This document shows, piece after piece, positions 6,106 through 9,694 of a stretch of 9,694 bases of DNA; position 1 is the stretch's first letter, and each line of letters begins with the position of its first letter. Position numbers and translations under genes: made by a program. The stretch is taken from the NCBI GenBank assembly GCA_039798005.1, contig JBDKGV010000127.1:1-9694 (forward strand), in the 5' to 3' direction. The notes below the pieces were generated by a model that saw only the letters and a list, made by a program, of their open reading frames with translations, made no database searches and was not told where the DNA came from. Source of the DNA: JBDKGV01 sp039798005 (GTDB lineage: Bacteria; Fibrobacterota; Fibrobacteria; UBA5070).

Positions 6106-6741
6106 TTGCGTCGATTGCCCGTGTACTTGGTCTTGGACACCTCCGGCTCCATGGTGGGTGAGCCGATCGACGCGTTGAAGGCCGGGGTCCAGATCCTGCT
6201 CGATACGCTTCGTCAGGATCCCTACGCGCTGGAGACCACTTGGATCTCGGTGATCACCTTTGCGTCCGAGGCAAGGCTTCTGACCCCGCTGACGGAACTG
6301 ATGCAGTTCAAGGTCCCGGAACTGCGGGCCGGGGGGTACACGTCGATGGGCGCGGCCTTGGAGCTTCTGGCCGACAGGATCGCCAAGGATGTGGTCAAGG
6401 CGTCCCCGAGCCACAAGGGCGACTGGAAGCCGATGGTCTTTTTGCTGGGGGATGGCGTACCGACGGACGAGATCCAAGCGGGAATCGCGGCCCTTGAGAA
6501 GGTGGTGACCGGTGTGGTGGTCGCCTGCGCCGCCGGACCGATGGCCAAGCCCGACGCCTTCCGCCAGGTGACGGAAAATGTCGTGACCTTGGATCTGGCC
6601 GATTTCAATTACATCAAGGCCTTCTTCAAGTGGGTCAGCGCCTCGATCGCCACCTCCAGTCGCAAGATCGAGACCCACGGCAATGCCGTGGCAAGCCTTG
6701 GGGAATTGCCTCCTCCGCCCGCTGAAGTCAAGCCGGTCTGA
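6106..6741 (+). CDS. TerY-like VWA domain protein 1
   Basis: A 211-residue protein that is almost entirely one VWA domain, a metal-dependent protein-binding fold. The MIDAS residues are visible: DTSGSM (D11, S13, S15), T79 in GGYTSMG, and D116 in LLGDGVPTD. In the other two VWA proteins this third motif reads TDG; here it is GDG, so the Asp is kept and the preceding Thr lost. No signal peptide or membrane helix, so it is cytoplasmic, as for TerY/YegL-type proteins. The C-terminus carries a short proline-rich tail, ELPPPPAEVKPV, matched in the next protein. Translation starts at TTG, an uncommon choice that may lower expression. It shares long blocks with VWA protein 3 (LRQDPYALET, KGDWKP.VFL), suggesting duplication. 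It probably acts as an adaptor in the phosphatase/kinase system encoded downstream. Confidence 0.87.
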   Translation: MRRLPVYLVLDTSGSMVGEPIDALKAGVQILLDTLRQDPYALETTWISVITFASEARLLTPLTELMQFKVPELRAGGYTSMGAALELLADRIAKDVVKASPSHKGDWKPMVFLLGDGVPTDEIQAGIAALEKVVTGVVVACAAGPMAKPDAFRQVTENVVTLDLADFNYIKAFFKWVSASIATSSRKIETHGNAVASLGELPPPPAEVKPV

Positions 6742-6786
6742 TTATCTTCCTCAAGATCCATTCCCGAATCGCAAGGATCCCTGAAC

Positions 6787-7428
6787 ATGAGTGAACGTCG
6801 ACTTCCCGTCTATCTGCTGCTGGACACCTCCGGTTCCATGAACGGCGAGCCCATCGAATCCGTCAAGGTGGGCTTGCAGTCGATGATGTCCTGCCTGCGC
6901 CAGAATCCCTATGCGATGGACAGCGTGCACCTGTCGATCGTCACCTTCGACATCGAGGTGAACGAGATCCTGCCGCTTACGCCGCTGGAAGCCGTGGTGC
7001 TGCCGGACATCCGGTGCCCTTCCTCGGGCGCGACGATGATCGGGGCGGGGTTGGAGCGGATCCACGCGAAGATCGCGTCGGAAGTCCGCACCTCGACGGC
7101 GGACACCAAAGGGGATTGGCGGCCCTTGCTGTTTGTGATGACCGACGGCAAGCCCAGCGACACCGCCGCTTGGCAGGAGATGATCCCCCGGATCAAGGCA
7201 CTTGGTTGCGGGGCGGTGATCGCCTGTGCCGCCGGGCCCAAGGCCGATCCCGGCACGCTCAAGGATCTGACCGACACGGTGGTCGCCCTCGACACCCTGG
7301 ACAGTGCGGGCTTTGCCAGTTTCTTCACTTGGGTCTCCGCCGCGGTGACGCAGGGAAGTGCCAGTGTCGGAAGCGGCGCCTCCATCGAGTTGCCGCCGCC
7401 ACCGCCAGACATCAACGTGGTCCTTTAG
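6787..7428 (+). CDS. TerY-like VWA domain protein 2
   Basis: A 213-residue single-domain VWA protein, starting MSERRLPVYLLLDTSGSM. All MIDAS positions are intact: D13, S15, S17; T83 in GATMIG; and D120 in FVMTDGKPSD. A Gly/Ala-rich core strand, GAVIACAAGPKA, resembles the equivalent segment of VWA protein 1 (VVVACAAGPMA). It ends in a proline-rich tail, IELPPPPPDINVVL. The ATG at 6787 is preceded by AAGGA (6773-6777) at nine bases; the gap from the previous gene is 45 bases with no promoter that I can see, so co-transcription is likely. Proteins of this type (YegL in E. coli, TerY in tellurite-resistance clusters) belong to the described TerY-phosphatase-kinase triads; biochemical function is not well established. 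Confidence 0.88.
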   Translation: MSERRLPVYLLLDTSGSMNGEPIESVKVGLQSMMSCLRQNPYAMDSVHLSIVTFDIEVNEILPLTPLEAVVLPDIRCPSSGATMIGAGLERIHAKIASEVRTSTADTKGDWRPLLFVMTDGKPSDTAAWQEMIPRIKALGCGAVIACAAGPKADPGTLKDLTDTVVALDTLDSAGFASFFTWVSAAVTQGSASVGSGASIELPPPPPDINVVL

Positions 7429-7444
7429 AAGAAGCGAGATCCCG

Positions 7445-8491
7445 ATGCGCCGACTCCCCGTCTTCCTGCTGCTTGACATCTCCGAATCCATGGTGGGCGA
7501 AGGGCTGCAACAGATGCAGTCGGGACTGGATGCCCTGGTTTCCACCTTGCGTCAGGACCCGTACGCCTTGGAAACCGCCCACGTGTCCCTGATCGCCTTC
7601 GCTGGCAAGGTGCGCACGCTCGTCCCCCTCACCGAGATCGCCCTGTTCAAGGCGCCTCGGTTGCCCGTGGGCTCAGGGACGTCGCTCGGGGTGGCCTTGA
7701 GCCATCTGATGGACGAACTGGATCGGCAGGTGGTCAAAGGAACTTCCGAACGAAAGGGCGATTGGAAGCCGATCGTTTTCCTGATCACCGACGGCAAGCC
7801 GACGGACAATGTGGAAGCCGCGATGTTGCGGTGGATCCGGGACTGGTCGTCGAAGGTGAATCTCGTGGCGGTGGGGGTCGGTCCATGCGTCCCCATGGAC
7901 ATTCTGGGGAAATTGACCTCCGACGTTTTCCATCTGCAGAACCGCGGCGAGAAGGATTTCAAGGCCTTCATCCGCTGGATCAGCCAGTCGATCTCGGCCC
8001 AGAGCCGAAGCGTGAGCATGGGCAAGGATGCGACCGCGGTCGCACCGCAGCATCATTTCGACGGGCTGGTCCATGTCGGAAAGGCTGGCATCGTCGAGAC
8101 TGTCGACGAGGATTTCGTGATCATTCCCGGCAAATGCCGTCGCACCTTGAAGCCGTACCTGATCCGCTACGAGCGCCCCCGGTCGGTTGACGACATCCTG
8201 CAAGGCGGTTGGTTCGGCGGCGGCTATACCCTGACCGGCGTCTTTGCCCTGGAGCCCGATTACCACGAATGGTCGGAGGGCTCCCGCTCCAAGGCCAAGG
8301 TGAACACCAGCCAGCTTCACGGCGCGCCAAGCTGCCCCCATTGCCAGGCCCCTGACGCATTCGTCGGTTGCGGCTGCGGCGAGATCTTCTGCATCGATGG
8401 ACCCGGCATGGTGGCCTGTCCCACCTGCCAAACCTCCGGCGAGGTCCGTCCCTCCGAAGGCGGGTTCGAAGTCGGTCGCGCTCGTGGCTAG
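7445..8491 (+). CDS. TerY-like VWA protein 3 with C-terminal cysteine-rich (TerY-C) domain
   Basis: A 348-residue protein: a VWA domain (1 to about 190) followed by a further domain of about 145 residues. The MIDAS is D11, S13 and S15 in DISESM (Glu replaces the usual Gly between the serines), T79 in GSGTSLG, and D116 in LITDGKPTD. The C-terminal part carries a segment with CRRTLKPYLIRYER (231-244) and WFGGGYTLTGVF (256-267), then seven cysteines in a zinc-ribbon-like array: C297-PH-C300, C309-G-C311, C316 and C325-PT-C328, around FCIDGPG. This closely fits the metal-binding TerY-C domain known from TerY-associated VWA proteins. The start at 7445 gives MRRLPV as in VWA 1; the upstream in-frame extension overlaps VWA 2. 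Its ribosome binding site is weak (GAAG/GCGAG). Its stop overlaps the phosphatase start. Confidence 0.9.
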   Translation: MRRLPVFLLLDISESMVGEGLQQMQSGLDALVSTLRQDPYALETAHVSLIAFAGKVRTLVPLTEIALFKAPRLPVGSGTSLGVALSHLMDELDRQVVKGTSERKGDWKPIVFLITDGKPTDNVEAAMLRWIRDWSSKVNLVAVGVGPCVPMDILGKLTSDVFHLQNRGEKDFKAFIRWISQSISAQSRSVSMGKDATAVAPQHHFDGLVHVGKAGIVETVDEDFVIIPGKCRRTLKPYLIRYERPRSVDDILQGGWFGGGYTLTGVFALEPDYHEWSEGSRSKAKVNTSQLHGAPSCPHCQAPDAFVGCGCGEIFCIDGPGMVACPTCQTSGEVRPSEGGFEVGRARG

Positions 8492-9694
8492 TTTTCTTGC
8501 TCCGCAAGGGGAAGGGGGAGAGGTTCAGCCAGTCTCTGTTCCCCCTGTTGCCCCCCAGGTGCAGAGTCCTGTGGCTCTGGCCTTCCCCAATGCCCGGCAG
8601 GGCGTCGAGTATCGCCAGGAGATCGCACTTCCTTCCGGAGGCATCCTGGTGTCGGGGCGGTGCGAACCGGCGGGATGCGGCTTGCTCGTGGATGTCGCAA
8701 ACGGGTGTGTCACGGGCATTCCGGACTCCAGCGGGGATGTTGCGGTCACCGTGACCGTGAAGACCGATGCCGGGGTACTCGGGTTCAGCGGATCCATCTA
8801 CGTGAATGCCGATCCGCGATCACTTTGGAAGAACATTCCGTCGTCCAAGGACGAACCATTTTGGAAGCCCGATGCCGCAAGCCAGGAAATCCGCTCGGTG
8901 TCGGCGCGACTCCTGGCGGGACGGTGCCGTGGTCGCTCCCATGCCCATGCCGGAACCTGCTGTGATGACGATTTCTTCCTGTCGGTCGCCGGGGACTGGC
9001 ATGTCGCGATCGTGGCGGACGGGGCGGGAAGCGCCTCCTTTTCGCGACTGGGATCAAGAACGGCGGTCCAGACGGCCGGCTCCTTCCTCGATTCGGCGCT
9101 GGCAGGGGAACATGGACAGAATCTGTCAAATGCGGCCTTCCGGGCAGGGGACGCCCCGGACGATCCCGAGGTCGCGCGGGCCGTGCGCGATGCGCTGTGG
9201 AGAACCGTCGGAGGGGCCGCACACGCCGCGGTGGCCGCCCTGATCGCCACCACGGACGAGTCGAGCGGAATCCAGTGGAAGGATCTGTCGACCACCTTGC
9301 TGATCGCCGTGACCCGCAAGGTCGGGAACCGCCGGTTCTGCGGGAGCTATTGGGTCGGGGACGGCGCGCTTGCGGTGTGGTCCGCATCGACCGGCACCGT
9401 GACTCCGCTGGGTGAGGTCGATGCCGGTGAGTACTCCGGGCAGACGCGATTCCTCGCACCCGAGGAGGTCGATGCGACCTCGCTTGCACGACGCCTGCGC
9501 TTTGCCGTGTGCGACTCCATGGACGCCCTGGTCCTGATGACCGACGGCGTTTCGGATCCGTGGTTCGAGAGCGAATCGAGTCTTGCCGATGCCGCCGCCT
9601 GGCGCCGGTTCTGGGATGAGATCGAACCCCTGCTTCAGCCTGCGATGGACGGATCGGCACCATCCCTTCGACTGGAGTCTTGGCTGGATTTCTG
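8484..9694 (+). CDS. PP2C-type protein phosphatase with N-terminal Ig-like domain (3' end cut by window)
   Basis: An open frame of 403 codons runs to the window edge without a stop. The PP2C domain starts near residue 138 (RSVSARLLAGRCRGRSHAHA, then DDDFF at 161-165) and shows VADGAGSA with metal-binding D179, a STTLL strand (269-273), WVGDGALAVW with D293, and LMTDGVSDPWFE with D354. The form of these motifs (GRSHxHxG, DGAGSAxxSRxGS, TDGVSDPxFE) is the one I know from TerY-associated phosphatases such as YegK; these dephosphorylate Ser/Thr residues. Residues about 35-115 resemble a putative Ig fold (He_PIG-like: Y43, GLLVDVANGCVTGIPDSSGD, alternating VTVTV), followed by DPRSLWKNIPS linking to the catalytic part. 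I chose GTG 8484, overlapping the VWA 3 stop by eight bases; its ribosome binding site is weak and GTG 8559 or 8571 remain possible. A kinase is expected downstream. Confidence 0.88.
   Translation, partial: MASFLAPQGEGGEVQPVSVPPVAPQVQSPVALAFPNARQGVEYRQEIALPSGGILVSGRCEPAGCGLLVDVANGCVTGIPDSSGDVAVTVTVKTDAGVLGFSGSIYVNADPRSLWKNIPSSKDEPFWKPDAASQEIRSVSARLLAGRCRGRSHAHAGTCCDDDFFLSVAGDWHVAIVADGAGSASFSRLGSRTAVQTAGSFLDSALAGEHGQNLSNAAFRAGDAPDDPEVARAVRDALWRTVGGAAHAAVAALIATTDESSGIQWKDLSTTLLIAVTRKVGNRRFCGSYWVGDGALAVWSASTGTVTPLGEVDAGEYSGQTRFLAPEEVDATSLARRLRFAVCDSMDALVLMTDGVSDPWFESESSLADAAAWRRFWDEIEPLLQPAMDGSAPSLRLESWLDF

Noticed and set aside
8785..9663. 292-codon minus-strand open frame opposite the phosphatase
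   Set aside because: Arg/Pro/Ser-rich shadow of the PP2C reading frame, whose metal-binding motifs are clear on the + strand.
1..9694. CRISPR arrays, tRNA/rRNA genes, insertion sequences, att sites
   Set aside because: I saw no regularly spaced repeats, cloverleaf-like segments, transposase motifs or terminal inverted repeats; almost all bases are explained by genes.

Overview
The window is GC-rich, densely coded DNA from a Gram-negative bacterium. The C-terminal half of an outer-membrane LPS-assembly protein (LptD) opens it, so the host has an outer membrane. The lineage cannot be fixed from the sequence; the envelope gene set would suit a Fibrobacterota-like or other FCB/deltaproteobacterial-type genome, but that is a guess.

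Region A (1-4006, + strand) is a tightly packed housekeeping operon: lptD (3' end), maf, a rodZ-like gene, a tatD-family nuclease, a 45-residue single-pass membrane protein, and hisB. Every junction is a 4-base stop/start overlap (GTGA once, ATGA four times), which suggests translational coupling of all six genes. The theme is the cell envelope and shape (LptD, RodZ, the small membrane protein) plus nucleotide and nucleic-acid housekeeping (Maf, TatD), with one histidine-biosynthesis enzyme at the end.

Region B (4003-4886) is a minus-strand NAD(P)-binding short-chain dehydrogenase/epimerase-like gene. It converges on hisB, and the two stop codons share one palindromic CTAG. A 203-base divergent intergenic region follows.

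Region C (4887-6105) holds two adjacent 173-residue acidic paralogs of a family I do not recognise. They are about half identical without gaps, and each is preceded by the same 14-base promoter-like element. An 8-bp hairpin follows the second.

Region D (6106-9694) is a TerY/phosphatase module: three successive von Willebrand A (VWA) proteins, the third carrying a cysteine-rich TerY-type C-terminal domain, then a PP2C phosphatase with an N-terminal Ig-like (He_PIG-like) domain that runs off the window end. In the described TerY-P triads (compare E. coli yegL-yegK-yegI) the third partner is a Ser/Thr kinase, expected just downstream. The likely logic is a phosphorylation switch in which VWA adaptor proteins bind a divalent metal and partner proteins, and a phosphatase/kinase pair sets the phosphorylation state. 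The two unknown acidic proteins sit immediately upstream on the same strand. They are the most interesting candidates for new components of this system, though co-orientation is the only link seen here.
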